Source of the DNA: Klebsormidium nitens | Taxonomy: Eukaryota; Streptophyta; Klebsormidiophyceae; Klebsormidiales; Klebsormidiaceae | Length of the DNA stretch: 64,000 nt | Reading direction: 5' to 3' | NCBI GenBank assembly: GCA_000708835.1 | Contig: DF237035.1 | Coordinates: 131,899 to 195,898, forward strand | Part shown: one piece after another, positions 1 through 15,500 of the stretch | Numbering within the stretch: position 1 is the first letter of the stretch | Layout: each line of letters opens with the position of its first letter | Notes under the pieces: generated by a model | The model's input: only the letters and a program-made list of their open reading frames with translations | Told to the model about the DNA's origin: nothing | Database searches by the model: none | Position numbers and translations under genes: made by a program

Positions 1-812
1 AATGGAGCTAGTCCTTAGTAATCTCCTATATTATTTAAAGGCTAGAGAAGAAACAAAAGAAGCTACCTAATCGACTCAGTGTGCGAATCGATAAGCAATG
101 GATTTCCGTACTGTAGCCCGCTGCACAGCTCAAGGGTGCAGAGCATATCCACAGCTCAAGTTCCATGTTGCTTCGCTGGACATCAGCGGAAACGGCCATA
201 TTTTAAGGTAGACAAATATGACGATCCTTTTGGAATTCAGACTGTGCATGATAAAAGAGGAAATCTTCGAAACTACACCTATCAGTCCGTATGTCACCGC
301 AATGCAACATGCGCCGTAATTCGTTCGAGCATAAGCGACTCGGCTGTCATGCAATGCAAATTGCTTAGGTTGTACGTACTACTTGGAGCATCTTGACATG
401 ATGAGTGAGGTAGATGACTTCACGTACAGGTGCCTAGCACATCAAAAGCGACTTGCTCGTCTCACTACCAAACCGCCACGGTCTCATTGTGGCGTGCTCT
501 CATACACGCTGAACGGCCTAAAGGTCAACTTCTTTGCTTCACTTGAACGGGCATATTCGGTTTCCTAGGGCGTGGCATCACAGGATTCGTTTGACCCCGC
601 ATGCAAACTTCGAACGAATGCGTCCAGGCTTCAATCCACTTCCCGGCAATTTTAGTAATATTTTATACAAATACATCGGCCTTGGGAAGGCCCGCAATCA
701 CAAGGTGAAAATGATTGTCTCAATTACTTCGAAAAGACGATGACAAGGGTCTCATTTGTACAGATATAATCCAATGTATCTAGCCCACTTCACAAGCAGG
801 TTTTGCACTTAC
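1..812. other. Left edge, no assignable gene
   Basis: AT-rich sequence with only short open frames. It should contain the terminal exon and 3' UTR of the minus-strand plastid membrane protein gene. A possible acceptor near 518 would give a ten-residue tail, but the evidence is too thin to call. Confidence 0.4.
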
Positions 813-3558
813 CTATCAATATAGCCCTCCCGATAAGCCCTCATAATCTCCTCTTGTGCTAGCAACTCGTATGGGTCCACATACTTTGGGGCACCCGCGT
901 TTTGACTTCTTTCTCCACCATGCACAAAGTTCGAACCAAGGACCTGGACGATTCAAAGACACAAAGGTTTGGAAAAGTTGATGAAGGTAACAACCAGTTA
1001 AAAGCTTCTAAAGCGGCTCGTGGGCTATGCGTGACAACTTGGAAAGCTGACCCTTAAAACAGACGTCCTTATGTCCAAGTTTCTACATCAACAACCAGCG
1101 TCAGTCTAAGCGAAACGAAATTGCTGAATGGAAACATCGTTCGAACGCATATGACGTTGATAGCCATCGGACATATTGACACAGCCTCGCTTCAGTTCCG
1201 AACGACAGACTATCTTTTGATCCACGAGAAGAAGCTCCAGTCCGATGACTGAATTCTGTCGCATCCATACAGATGACAAGAAGCCCGAGCTTTTAAGAGT
1301 CAAGGTCGCTTCGCAGTTCAGATTACAAACAAGAGTCAGCAATCAAGACAACAGCAGGAAGCGAAGGAATACGCAGCTCGGAATAGTCCCCGACCACGGT
1401 CAAGTAAACTGCAAGAACGATATCAATAAGCATGCCCACCGCCAGGCCCCTCCGAAAATTGCCCGAGTGCTGCTGTGATACCAGTTCCGTAATGAACCAG
1501 ACCACACCTCGCAGAAGTCGCTATTGACACTCTGCACATTTACGGAGCCCAGAGATGCCGCAGCAAGGAGAGGTGCCTGATTTTAAATTTTGCAGAAATT
1601 CTCACCGCATAAGCTCCCCCAAAGAGAACGATGGCTGTCAATACCAGCGGCCAAAACGCTAAGAAAAAGGTTGTACCCAATTTCAGCAGCTCCCCGGCTC
1701 TTGGAAGCAATCCCTGCACGGAGGTGCACAGTCAGGCCAGCGGTTCTTTACACGCCTACTAAGAAAGTATGGGAATCGCCAGTCAAAATGATTCCTAAGG
1801 AGACAGTAGCACGATAAGCCAGTGTCCCAAACGAGCTGCCTCCTAGGAGCAAGCAGCCAACAATTGTTGGAGCAAGAGAACCATTCTGTGAGAGCCAAAA
1901 CGACTGGCCATGCCGCAACATTCTAATCAAGACCAATCTACATCATCGTTTTCTGCCATGGTCACATCCGCTCCACAACGAACCGTTAGGGTAAACTGAA
2001 AGTCACCTCAAGACCCTCGCTGTTCAACTTCCGAGACTTCTCCAGCTGATCCGGTAACTTCGCAAACGGGGGCGGCGGGTCCGGCTTCCCCGCACCCCCT
2101 TCTTCGGTTGCTGTCTTTGGTCCCTTGAAATTCGGGTCCTTGGTGCCATCAGGACGCAGGCCCCGCCGCCTGAGCTCCCGCTGAAAGGCGTCTTCAGGGG
2201 AGTTACCTGGAGAGACCAAAAAGTGTCCCGACTCAGTGGTCGAATTGGCAATTGGAAGGCACTGGAATCGCATATGAGGCTGATGCAAAGCTGGCCATCG
2301 AAGTCATTTATCGTCAAAAGATTACGTGTCTCCGGGGGAGCTGCCTGAGAAAAGTTCAAGCATTTTTGAACCTGTTTGAGCTGCTCTCGTCTCTTGTAAA
2401 TCGTCTCTGACGTTAAGGAAGGCATGATTGTGGGTCTCAAGTTCTCAGTAATGATGGGCCTCTCTCGAAACTTCTGGTTGAATGATTCAACTGCAGGGGC
2501 TGAGTTGAAAGATGAGCAAGGCTATGAGCCTGCTCGTCACCAAGTTCGCCCAGATTGCCCCAGGAAAGACGGGCTGGATCTGTATCTGCCGCTGTGAGGC
2601 ACAGCAGCCAAATGAAATAAGGCTTCTTCAGGAACTTGACCGAGCTACGTCTTGCAGAGTTGGTCTAAAGGGCGACAGGCAACTTGATCAAAGTATTTCC
2701 TTCCCTTGAGGACAGGGTGTAATGTTATATCAAAATTGCCAGCCCAAAATCTAATTTGACGTACCAATCAAAACCAGAGATACGAGCAGGGACTTTGAGC
2801 AGAACACTTCTGAAAGGCATTTCGAGGAGTACCGGTGCTTGTGGCGAGCAGCATGCAAGCAACTTGGATGCCCTGATGGTGTGAGCATAAGGGGCAGCTG
2901 ACAATACAGCCACCACTTGTATCTTGTAGAGCAAAAATAAGCAGATTCTTTATCCTACTTTAATAAGAGTGTGGCACGGCGAGTGGTATGAAGCCAAGTC
3001 ATAGCTTCCTATCATGTAGAAATTCTCGAACAGAAACAGCTGAAGGTGTACCACTAAAAACAAGGTGCGGCTGAAGTACGCGTGGCTGCAACCAAGCTGC
3101 CAGTTACATGAAGTACGTAGCCAGAGCTTGCTGCATAGGCTAGTCAAACACGAATAATCTGTGCGAAGGAAGCAGAATCTCCAAACACAGTCCCTGACAA
3201 TTTTGGCATACTGCAGTGGAATTACTGAAGGCGCATTAAGAGCACTCTGGCCGACAGATAAGCACAACTTCCGCCAAAGTCTTACAGAAGCAAAGCAATG
3301 ATCTAAGAAGTCTGTGTCCTCACCGGCGCTGGACTTGTCATCCCCGGCTTGGCTCCTCAGCCCCTTTCTTCCAGGGGCCGTTCTACTTCCTCGCCGACAT
3401 GGTCCAGATGTCGTGAAAGTTGAGGGGCAGAGAAGACAGATACTACGGCTTGAACCAAAGGCCCATCCTGCCCCTTTTCGTGAACTGCATGGATTGCGGC
3501 CAAGTAATGCTGACAGCATTGTGGCTGTACCAACTTGCGCTGTGAGGCACGTCATCAT
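813..3558 (-). CDS. Predicted plastid single-pass membrane protein (unnamed plant family), 3' end unresolved
   Basis: Four exons read on the minus strand: 3558-3324, 2206-2007, 1713-1606, 943-813. All have GT-AG ends and matching phases (1, 0, 0). They encode about 224 residues; the last exon ends in phase 2 at a clean GTAAGTG donor, so a short C-terminal exon must lie below 813 and I could not fix it. Residues 1-78 are rich in Ser, Arg and Thr with almost no acidic residues until the end, like a chloroplast transit peptide. Residues 80-110 hold an RRRG-containing basic stretch and residues 125-145 a Pro-rich segment. One membrane helix follows at about 158-181 (FFLAFWPLVLTAIVLFGG), then a short tail with a YVDPYELL motif. 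The organisation resembles conserved plastid proteins of unknown function in land plants, as I remember them. The start is the first of two adjacent ATGs. Function unknown. Confidence 0.75.
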
Positions 3559-4932
3559 AGGTCTCTGCTTAGGGGTTGTGTGCCAACGAGAGCCCCCGAC
3601 TTGCAAGGACTGCGGCGCTGATATTGCCAGTCAGGTTGGAGCAGAGTTGAGGGGAGTGTAAAGTCCAAAGAAGAGCTCTCTGACAAAATTGGACGGCGCG
3701 CAAGGTGAAGCAAAGCTGCCCGTGCAAGCCCGCAACCAAACCAATGCCAATGATTCAGAAAGACCACCTCAGCAAGGCCGCCAGTGCGATTGGTCAGCTG
3801 AAACGAAGTTCAGAAACCACCCCCCAGTACCGCTCTGCGCCCTTTAAAATTAAATTTATAAGTTCAACTTGGAAAGAGCTGCTGGGCAGCACAAATTGGC
3901 ATGCAGCAGCAATTTGTTTGAAGAAAGACGCATGCATTTGCGGGCACAAAGACACGACATTTGCGGTCATTGCTGTACTAATTGCTGGACGCTTTCTGAA
4001 ACAGAGGTTTGTAACACTCATACATATGTTGAACCAAACCGTTACGGACATTTCTATCTTTTGCAATCTAGAAACCGGCCCGCGCCTCTGCCCATCGTGA
4101 CTGAGACGTTGCATGTTGAGCTGCATGGTCACACGAACACCCATGCAGTGATCGTGGCGACAATAAATCTTGGAATACAGTAAATAGGAGCTCCCAGACA
4201 CTGATTGGCGAAAATGACACTAATGGCGAAAATCCCAGCGGCATTTGTGGCCGGTAGAGTGTCCCGGCACCAAAAACTTCTGGTACCGACCAAGTTTTGT
4301 CGTTGTCTCTGGAGATCTTCAATTGAAATTTTGCGGGCAAAGGTAAAGTACGGGGTTCTGAGCAGGGTTAAGATTCGTCAAGGCGGGTGGGAGCACCCGA
4401 GCATGTCTGACCATTTTCGCCAGGCCGGCGAAATTCCCTTCCCAGACACTAAATGGCGAAAATCTGGCGAAAATCAAATTGGCGAAAAGAATTAGTTTCG
4501 CCACGAACATTGCACCCATGGCTGGCATACGGTATGGGCCAAGTGACCATACGCAAAGTGTATTAGGTAATACAACCCAATACATCAGGCAGGCGTCTTC
4601 TAGGATGAGGGGAGGTGCAGCTTGGTCTGCTGCCAGTGATCTAGCTATTAGTATCTGTTCGTACGCAAGCGCATAACAATGCTTTCCTCGATAGCAATGC
4701 TGTGAGTTAGTGAGCTGCTTTTGCTCGGCAGATAGGTGGTCTCGTCCACCTAGGATTCCTTTTGAGTCCTCTCAAGTGGATTGGGCAGAAGCGTCAGTAG
4801 CTCAAGAAGCTGTTCACTGAAGGACTCCGCCGTCATCCTGCCAGCTGCAGTTGCCTTCCTTCGGGGGAGGAAGCCTGTTGAGGCACCCTGAGCAGTCTTA
4901 ATGTGTTCTCCTTTTCGTAGCTGAGGTCCGAA
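3559..4932. promoter_or_regulatory. Divergent intergenic region with a TGGCGAAAA motif cluster
   Basis: This 1.37-kb gap separates two divergently transcribed genes, so it should hold both promoters. Between 4206 and 4505 the motif GGCGAAA(A/T) or its complement appears eight times. Two blocks start with the same phrase, CCCAGACACT followed by TGGCGAAAAT, at 4193 and 4441. At 4413-4434 the motif forms an inverted pair. It resembles but does not match the plant E2F consensus. No other gene is visible. Confidence 0.45.
4206..4505. repeat. Cluster of eight GGCGAAAA-type motifs
   Basis: Motif copies lie at 4206, 4224, 4413 (reverse), 4427, 4454, 4465, 4480 and 4496 (reverse). The copies at 4206-4233 and 4454-4489 sit in a repeated context. 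Confidence 0.75.
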
Positions 4933-8046
<3,114 letters not shown>

Positions 8047-9574
8047 CCAGTAAGCCGTCTGCAAAGGCTTAGCTCAATCGTAAGGGAGATGTCGACCAAA
8101 TGATCATAAATGTTTCGGGTTTTGTACATTTCGGCGAGCGAATTTTGACGGAATATGCGTTATCTTCCGCATCACTGGACGTGGCTTAGGCCCTATCAAT
8201 GCTTGCAAGCAAAATTCTCTAGTCGCGTCACAAGCCGATTTTTCTTCTCAAGTCGTATTCTACACGCGTCATGTTTGCTGACAAATGAGGGCGAGGCATA
8301 AAGAGCTTTTGAGACCAACTAAGATTGCAGCCCGATCCTACGGGAAGCTCCCGATCTCAATTTTGGACGACTAGTTAATGTGCCGTGGTGCAATGGATCG
8401 GTTTCATTCATGCTCGTCTTGCGAGAACAAACGTTGTACTTGAGATCTCTAATTTACGCCAAAACTGACTAATTCAAGGCTCCGACGCCTTGAATGGATG
8501 AAAACAACCAGACCCAACAATCTGAGTGGCACGGCTCATCAGTGGCGGTTAGGCTGAAGGAAGTTGAAGGTTCTTAACGTCCAAGCAATTCAAGCCAATC
8601 CAAGCCAATTCAAGCCATAATCCAATATAACAGATACTCCGACATTGTCTGAAGAGAGTTACTGTATACTCTTGTTCTCTTGTGGCTCTTCATACGGTTT
8701 CAGGTTTTCCCAGCTTCATGAATTCAGGTGCACACTTGGCAACTTGGGATTTCAATCAAATCCGGGTTCGCAAAGTTGACAGTGTACTTGATACCAATCT
8801 GCAGGCTGTGCGACAGCCGAGCGATAGTTCGTCGATCAGCCTGATTCGCCGGCCGCCGATCGTCGAGGCTTACGCGGCCGGGCTTAGCGCGAGCGCGCCG
8901 CGTCCAGGGTTCTGGTCAGGTTTCGATTTGGCAAACTTCCATCGGACGGTCACCAGTTTTCATCGATCTTCTATTCGACGGATTCGATGGGCGGCCGTCT
9001 CGTGCTTGGGTATCAGCAGGCAGTTGTCGTAACAAGTGCTCGCGCGCACACGTTTGCTCAATCTGTTGCAACCCTCCAATTTTTGCACGCCCGTTGGAGC
9101 TAGCTCCGTCACCTACCTAGCTTCCTGAGTCCAAAGCAGCATTGCCAGCCTGTTGACAGTCTACATGTCTTTCTTAGATTTTCCATTTGCAATGTCACTC
9201 ACCACCTGCAACAAGCTCCGATATGTTGACTAATTGGTGCAGCATTGTGGCCGGCCTGCTGCATTGCAGGATTGCATGCCTGCAGTAATGTCTAAGTTTT
9301 TCTGTTTGATCACATGCATAGGTTATATGTATCACTATCTTCGGCTTTTCCAAGCACAGGTTTTCTGCCGGGTTTGTGCTAAACGCGCTCTGCGCCCTCC
9401 GCCTCACTTGAGCAATGCTGTCACTACGTCCTGAGAATAATTGCTTGGCATTGGGTATCAAGTTGATGCATGTTGAGGACGAAATGTCGCTTCTTCCATA
9501 AGACGGTCACCTTGAAGATTAGCGAGATTAGAGCGCAGTGGGGCAGTATCCAGTCGGCTCTCTAGATCTCCCCA
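8047..9574 (+). promoter_or_regulatory. Intergenic region upstream of the extracellular-protein gene
   Basis: This holds the 3' flank of the cyclophilin gene and the presumed promoter of the next plus-strand gene. A run of CAAGCCAAT-like short repeats lies at 8580-8625. A GC- and CpG-rich stretch lies at 8810-8930, inside a 116-codon open frame (8682-9032) that resembles nothing I know. No other gene seen. Confidence 0.35.
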
Positions 9575-12500
9575 ATGGCGGCACCTTGGAAAGTGCATGC
9601 CGCAAGGACACTCCTGGTGGTCTTTCTATTGGGGCACAGCATTGCGTCAGGTAAGTGGGAATCTCTACTTGCCACTCATTCCTCCACAATGCTGTGGCTA
9701 TAGTCAGGCATGATCATCAGGGTGTGTCAGCAAGCAGTTAGCCCGCGGTTTCAAGCATTGGTGTATGGGTTTATAAAGAGCGGTTCGCCGCTGACAACAA
9801 AAGCAACCATTACACAGCAGCGTTTTGCTGAAATTTGCCTTCCAGTAGCTTTGAGTGTCACAGTCTTAATTTCTTCTCTTTTGCGGTGATATGCCTAACT
9901 GGGCTGTCACGACAAGCGCCTTGAGATCAGGGATTCTGCACTTAGCAGATTCGCAGCAATCTCCAACTGAAAAGGCCCTGACGTACAAGAGCAGTACTGA
10001 TTGTACGGTATTCAGCTGCTACTACTTGAAAAGGAGCTATAGTAAAGGTGGCATGCTATTCAGCCTTATTGTGCGTTGCACTTGGCGGGTTCTACTGGAG
10101 TTCTAAAGCACCTCTCCGGTGTTTGCTTGCCACTGGGAATAAGAACTTGGTTGAAAGCTGATGGCGCATGACAGCTGTCAGTTGTTCATCAGTGGATGTC
10201 TGACAGCTGTCAAAGAGTTTCGGGGTTTGTTGTCTGAAGACTCTAGTAAAGTAGGCTTCTTTTCCTGCTCTGCCAGCGATGTCTACTGCATTTTCTCTCG
10301 ACTTTCTGCCACCAATCTTCAGAAAAACCATTTTCTCCCGAGCTCGGTGTTTCATCCGAGTCCAATACCACTACTTCTGCCTGTGCACATTTCTTGTCTT
10401 TTCTCTTATGACATGCAAGCAGTTAACAAGGGACTCCATCCTCCATGCTTCTTACGATTTCATTTCACCCCCGCTAACCCATACTAACCACGTCCTGAGC
10501 ATCCGTAACCAGTGCTGTCTTTCCCGTCAGGTTCTACCGTTGGCGATGCCAGCACGTTCGACCAGCTCTTGGTTCTAGACTGCCAGGCGCGCCTCCACCT
10601 CTTCCCCTCCCACCACTTTGCCACGTCATCAGTGGTCGCGCTCAGCCCCAGCCTGCAGACCTTTGTGAAACAGGGCCTCTTTGACACGGTTAACGCGATG
10701 GTCAAGCGTCGGGCGCAGTGTCACTGTCCGGCGCTCTCCGATGCGCAGTTCCAGGCCAGCTTTAAGCTGGACCCCAGCAGTATCATTAGGTGAGGGACAC
10801 GTGTCCTTTCCAAATAAGACCAAAAGAGCCTCACGAGGGAAATCCGACAGGGTCAACAGGTGTCCGAGACGTCCTAGAAATAGCCTCAAGTGAGTCCAAG
10901 AGAAAGGAACGAAGAGATTGAAAGGACTATCTACTGCGATTGGGACGTTGACGGCAGGGCTACTTGAGTGTGAGTCCGAGTAAAAGAAAATTTTGAAGAA
11001 CCCAGGACTTATAGAGAATGCTAGAAAGAAGGAAATAAAAGATAGGCGTCTTGGGTAATGCATCTCGGGGTCAAATTGTGTGGCGACCAGATGACTCAAT
11101 GTCACACAGCTCGCCAATGACTTTTTGCACAGATCCTGTTTTCATTGTGAATCTGCCTTCTGTGAATTCTGCCTTCCGACTCAACTTCACTTTCCTTCGG
11201 TTATTCATTGGTCTGTCTTGCAACCCATGTCACTTTCTTTGTCTATCTTCGTCTATCTTCGTCCGATAAACGTCTTTTTAGAAGGCCGCTCTGTTTGCAC
11301 GCCGTCCGTCCTTCTGCCTCTCGAGACAGTACTCTCGCAAAAATGGCCCTCAAATGAAGAAATGACACGTGGCCTCCTCTCTCCAGCGCGGTTTCGGACG
11401 GCAGCTTGGCTGGCAACCTGGGAACGGTCTGCAATACCGCGGACACGACCTTTGTCCGAAGCTGGTCCGCACTGTGGACTGAATTGGGCAGCCTGGGCCA
11501 GTGGCCGAAGTCCACGTGCAGCGCTGCCACGTGGCAGCAGGGGAATGGCTGCAAGGTGGAGCTGCCGCTGGATCCGCAGGCAACGCTGCAGGTGAGACTG
11601 CCGGAACGGACTGTCGAAAGAGGACAAGCTTCTGACGTTCAACAGTCCCGCGCAAAGACCGAGCTCGTCCTACTTTTCAAGCTTCGTAAGCGAAGTGCGA
11701 GATTGGGGATTTGTCAGACTGGAACAGAGTACTATAAAGGGCGTATCGTTGTGTTGGCACCGAAACTCCTTCAAAGAGGCGATCGGCGCTAAGATGACCA
11801 AAGAACGCGTTTGCATTATTGTCACCCTCCCTTGCGCGTCTTAGCCTTTGAGAGGCTCTTTGGCAGAAGCTCTTTAGAGATCTCTCTGCACATAAAGATT
11901 GGCGGGAGCTTCTTGGCAAGTCGTGACCACGCACTTCACCATTGTACAAATCACTCGCTCCTCTAAACCTGACACCCAGGTACCAATTTAGAAAACGCTG
12001 GAACCTTCAGGGTCTAATCGCATTCCCCGTTTTCCAGGTGGGCATCAACTCTTGCCCTGGCCAAGCCCTGCCGTTCGTCTCCATCAGCTGCCGCGGCGCG
12101 CGCTGCCGCAACCTCGCCCGCCCGTGCGCCACGTCCGCAGATTGTCAGCGCCTCTCTCAGGCTCCCGGCACCCCCGCCAACGCGGCATATGCCGGCCTGA
12201 ACCAGCTCGACGCCAGCACGGGCTTGCAGTGCGCGATCCTGAACCCCGCGAGAGACGACTCGTTCTGGGCGCAGAGGGGGATCCCCCCGACCAACGCGAC
12301 TTACGTCAGCGGAATCCTGGTGGGCTTGCTGGAGTCGGTGGGGCTGTACACGCAGACGGATCTGGACAACGGGCGGTGCGGCGCGAGCGGGCCGGAAGTG
12401 GCGGGGAAGATGTGGGCGCGCGCCCTGCAATACCTGCAGGCAAGAGGGTTTTATCGTTTCAGGGTTTTGGGCCTTCGTAAGGATGTGGTCTTATTGTAGG

Positions 12501-15500
12501 ATTCCACGGCTTTAAAGCCGGACTCGCCGCGTCTTCTTATCGCGCAACTCGTTGTTGTTTGGCGGCAGCGTTTGTGTAGCGCCAAGGACGATGTCGTAGT
12601 GTCTACGTTCTATTCTTGCCCGCTCACAATCATCCGGCTGGGTATACGGCGGAGAATGTCCGCAACCCCATAGAGGTAGATCGTCCTTTTGGAAGTTTCC
12701 TCATGATTTCGTAGCACTTTTAGATTCGGCTCGCCGGGAAAGAGGAAGACGCTGTCATCGGTCGAACACAATATTGGGGGCTTAGAAGGACGTCTGCCTC
12801 TGAAGCATGGCCAGCTTCAGACCGTTCCACTTCCCTCTGAGGATCTGACCTGTGGACGGACTGAAGCGGTTTGGCAAGTTCTCTTTGCCTTGCATCTGAA
12901 AAGGGCTGCGCCGCCACAACGAGGGGCTCTTCTCACTTATCCTAAACCCATGCACAACTGCTGCACAGCGCGAGCAACTCTCGACTTTGGACTTTGATCG
13001 AATGCGGATGCAATCATCACAGATTCAAAGCCCTTCATTAAAGCGTTAACTTGAACCTTTCTTGTACACAGAGCCTGTACCGGACGGACACGGCCGCCAC
13101 TCCGGACGGGTTATGCGTGCCTTCGGCGCTGGTTACGGACATTGCGGACAGAGTCAAGCTGCCCGCTCCCGCGCAGACGTGCAAGAACGTGACGGCCATG
13201 TGTGAATACCCCCAGTACCCGCTGGTGACGTCAGCGATCAGCTGTGACGCGTGTTACGCCAACCCCTACGTCAGCACCAGGTAGGCTGATGTCAGCGTGG
13301 AGCGGAGTCGAGTATTGGATCTCGTTGCAGTAATCGACCAGATCGGACACCGCGTTCTTGAGGAGGGTTTCGATCAAAGGCTTCGGATCTGCTCTCGATC
13401 CGTAGCCGGACAGTTGACCCAGTCCACATCTTCTCCTCTGCGATGTGGAGAGAAGATCTCATCATGAGTAGAGTCGAACCTTAAGCCTGCTTGTAGGTTC
13501 TGTGGCAGTCCGTCTGGAGGTCTGAGTCAAGTGGCAGGTACTTTCACGACGAAGTATCCATGAAGGGACGAGTAGGTCCCAAGCGATGAAACGTCCGCGT
13601 ACCATCTCTCATGGCACGCTCAAAATTCGCATATGCTTCATAGGGGAGCGGCTACTTCTCTCGAAATGCGGGTTTAGTCCGCATCAATTGTCCCCATTGG
13701 TTTCTTTTTTGAGAAAGCTGGTCCCGGCGGATCGTGCTAGAACCAACGTGTCGTCGGTTGCGTATTTCTCCCATCTTCTCAGGTGTAGAAAAACTCCCGA
13801 TAAAGTTCATTCTTTACTCCCCGTCGGGAACCAAGCGGCTGCCGAGGGGTTCGTGTTACCTCAAGAAAGTGACGTTGTTAAGACAATCTCGTTTTTCTTT
13901 CTTCTTCTCTCTTTCGATACTCGCCCTTCTCCACTCCAGTCTGACCACGTACAAGACCGCCCTCCCGAGCAACTACTGGGCGTCGAACAGCGCCCCGGGG
14001 GAGGTCGTTTGGTGGAAGAACCGCACCGTCTGCGTCGCGGCCGACGGCCTGGGGGGGTTCACCGATGGGACGGCGGCCCCCCCGGGAGGGTTCAATTCGA
14101 AAGACACGGGCAATACGCGCAAGTGCAATATGACGGCGTACGATTTGCAGCCGTGCGGGGCCGATGAGTGCGCGGGCCAGAGCGACTGCCTGGACAGCGC
14201 GCAGTTCTGCGGTGAGCTGGCGCTGACGTCAGCCTGTGGTGGGCTCGAGCTGCTTGTGGTCATTGTGATCCCGCACTGCCATTTTTCTCATGCGCGTATT
14301 CCGTCCGCTTCCGTCTGCTCGATCCGCCCGTTCCGTTGTTGTGGCAAATGAAGTCCGCAGGGTCGGAGGCCTTTGCTTGGTGTTGAACATCCCCCGCAAA
14401 AGTCTCGTACGCGGTAGACGTTGTGCTTATTTAGTCCGCTACCCAATAGTGCAGTTTCACTTTCCGCCTGCAATCCTCGGGAGTCCTAGCAAAGACCAGG
14501 AACTGAGCTTCTTTTTCTCGAGCGTTTTTCTGCCTTCCCTCTGGGAGAAAGATACGATATCAGAACTGACCTTGGATATCATAGTTTTTCTCGCAGAAAG
14601 ATTGTCAGGTTACCAATGCTCGTAACCTCCGATCGTGCACAATCCCCCAGTCACCCGTCCTCTCATCCAAAAAGCCCCTCTCTTGCACAGGCGACTCACC
14701 GGACGACATCCAAGCCCCCCCGCCGGCCTCCCCCACCGCTTCCACCTCTTACGAATTCGGCCTCGACCAAATTCCGGGCTACCCAATCGCGTGGGGGGGC
14801 AAGCTAGAGGACGGCACCCCGGTCTTCGACCCCCCCCGGAAAGATGGAACCGCTTTCCGGCTCCCCCAGGAAACGTGCGCATCCCCGGCCGGCGCCCTCC
14901 CGGTTCTTCGCTTGTCGTGCGGACGTCCGAGCTTGCAGCTTACGCCCATGAGTCCGATCGCTGTCCGGATTGCGCTGCCGGACCTGCAAGGGCTGCTCAC
15001 CACCGTGCACCAACAGCTGCTGACGTGGGTACGTTTTCAGCCGTTCGTTTTCGGTGTATCTGGTTCTTTGTTCTCGCCTTACTGACAGTTTTTTTGTCCA
15101 CTTGGAACTAGGAGCGAATGAACTGGAACCAATTCAAGGATTTGAAGCCAATTTTCATCACTTGGCCATCCGATTTGGGTTGGGGTTAGAACGCGAGCGA
15201 GTCATTATCGCTAATGATGCTTTTAGAACGATTCCGTCTCGAGAAATAAGTTGAAGAATTGTCTAAACGCAATTTGTGCGGCGTTGACGAAGGCCGTCTT
15301 CCTCATTAACCAGATAACCAGAAGACACGAACAACATTCCATCAGAAATTGTACCTCCATTTTATACCTTGCTCGACTTCGAAAACAACGAATCATCGTT
15401 CAGACGATTTTCTCATAAACCCTAAACCCCGTCCGCAGCTCGTCGGCTGTCGCCTGGGCGGCCCCGCGGTCCCCGCCGGCCAGGTGCGCGCGTGGTTCGA

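Noticed and set aside
1748-1936. Hydrophobic minus-strand frame (APTIVGCLLLGGSSFG...) as an exon of the plastid membrane protein gene
   Set aside because: It would require a 46-nt intron after it. Joining 2007 directly to 1713 gives a continuous, more protein-like SEGLEGLLPRAGELLKLG junction.
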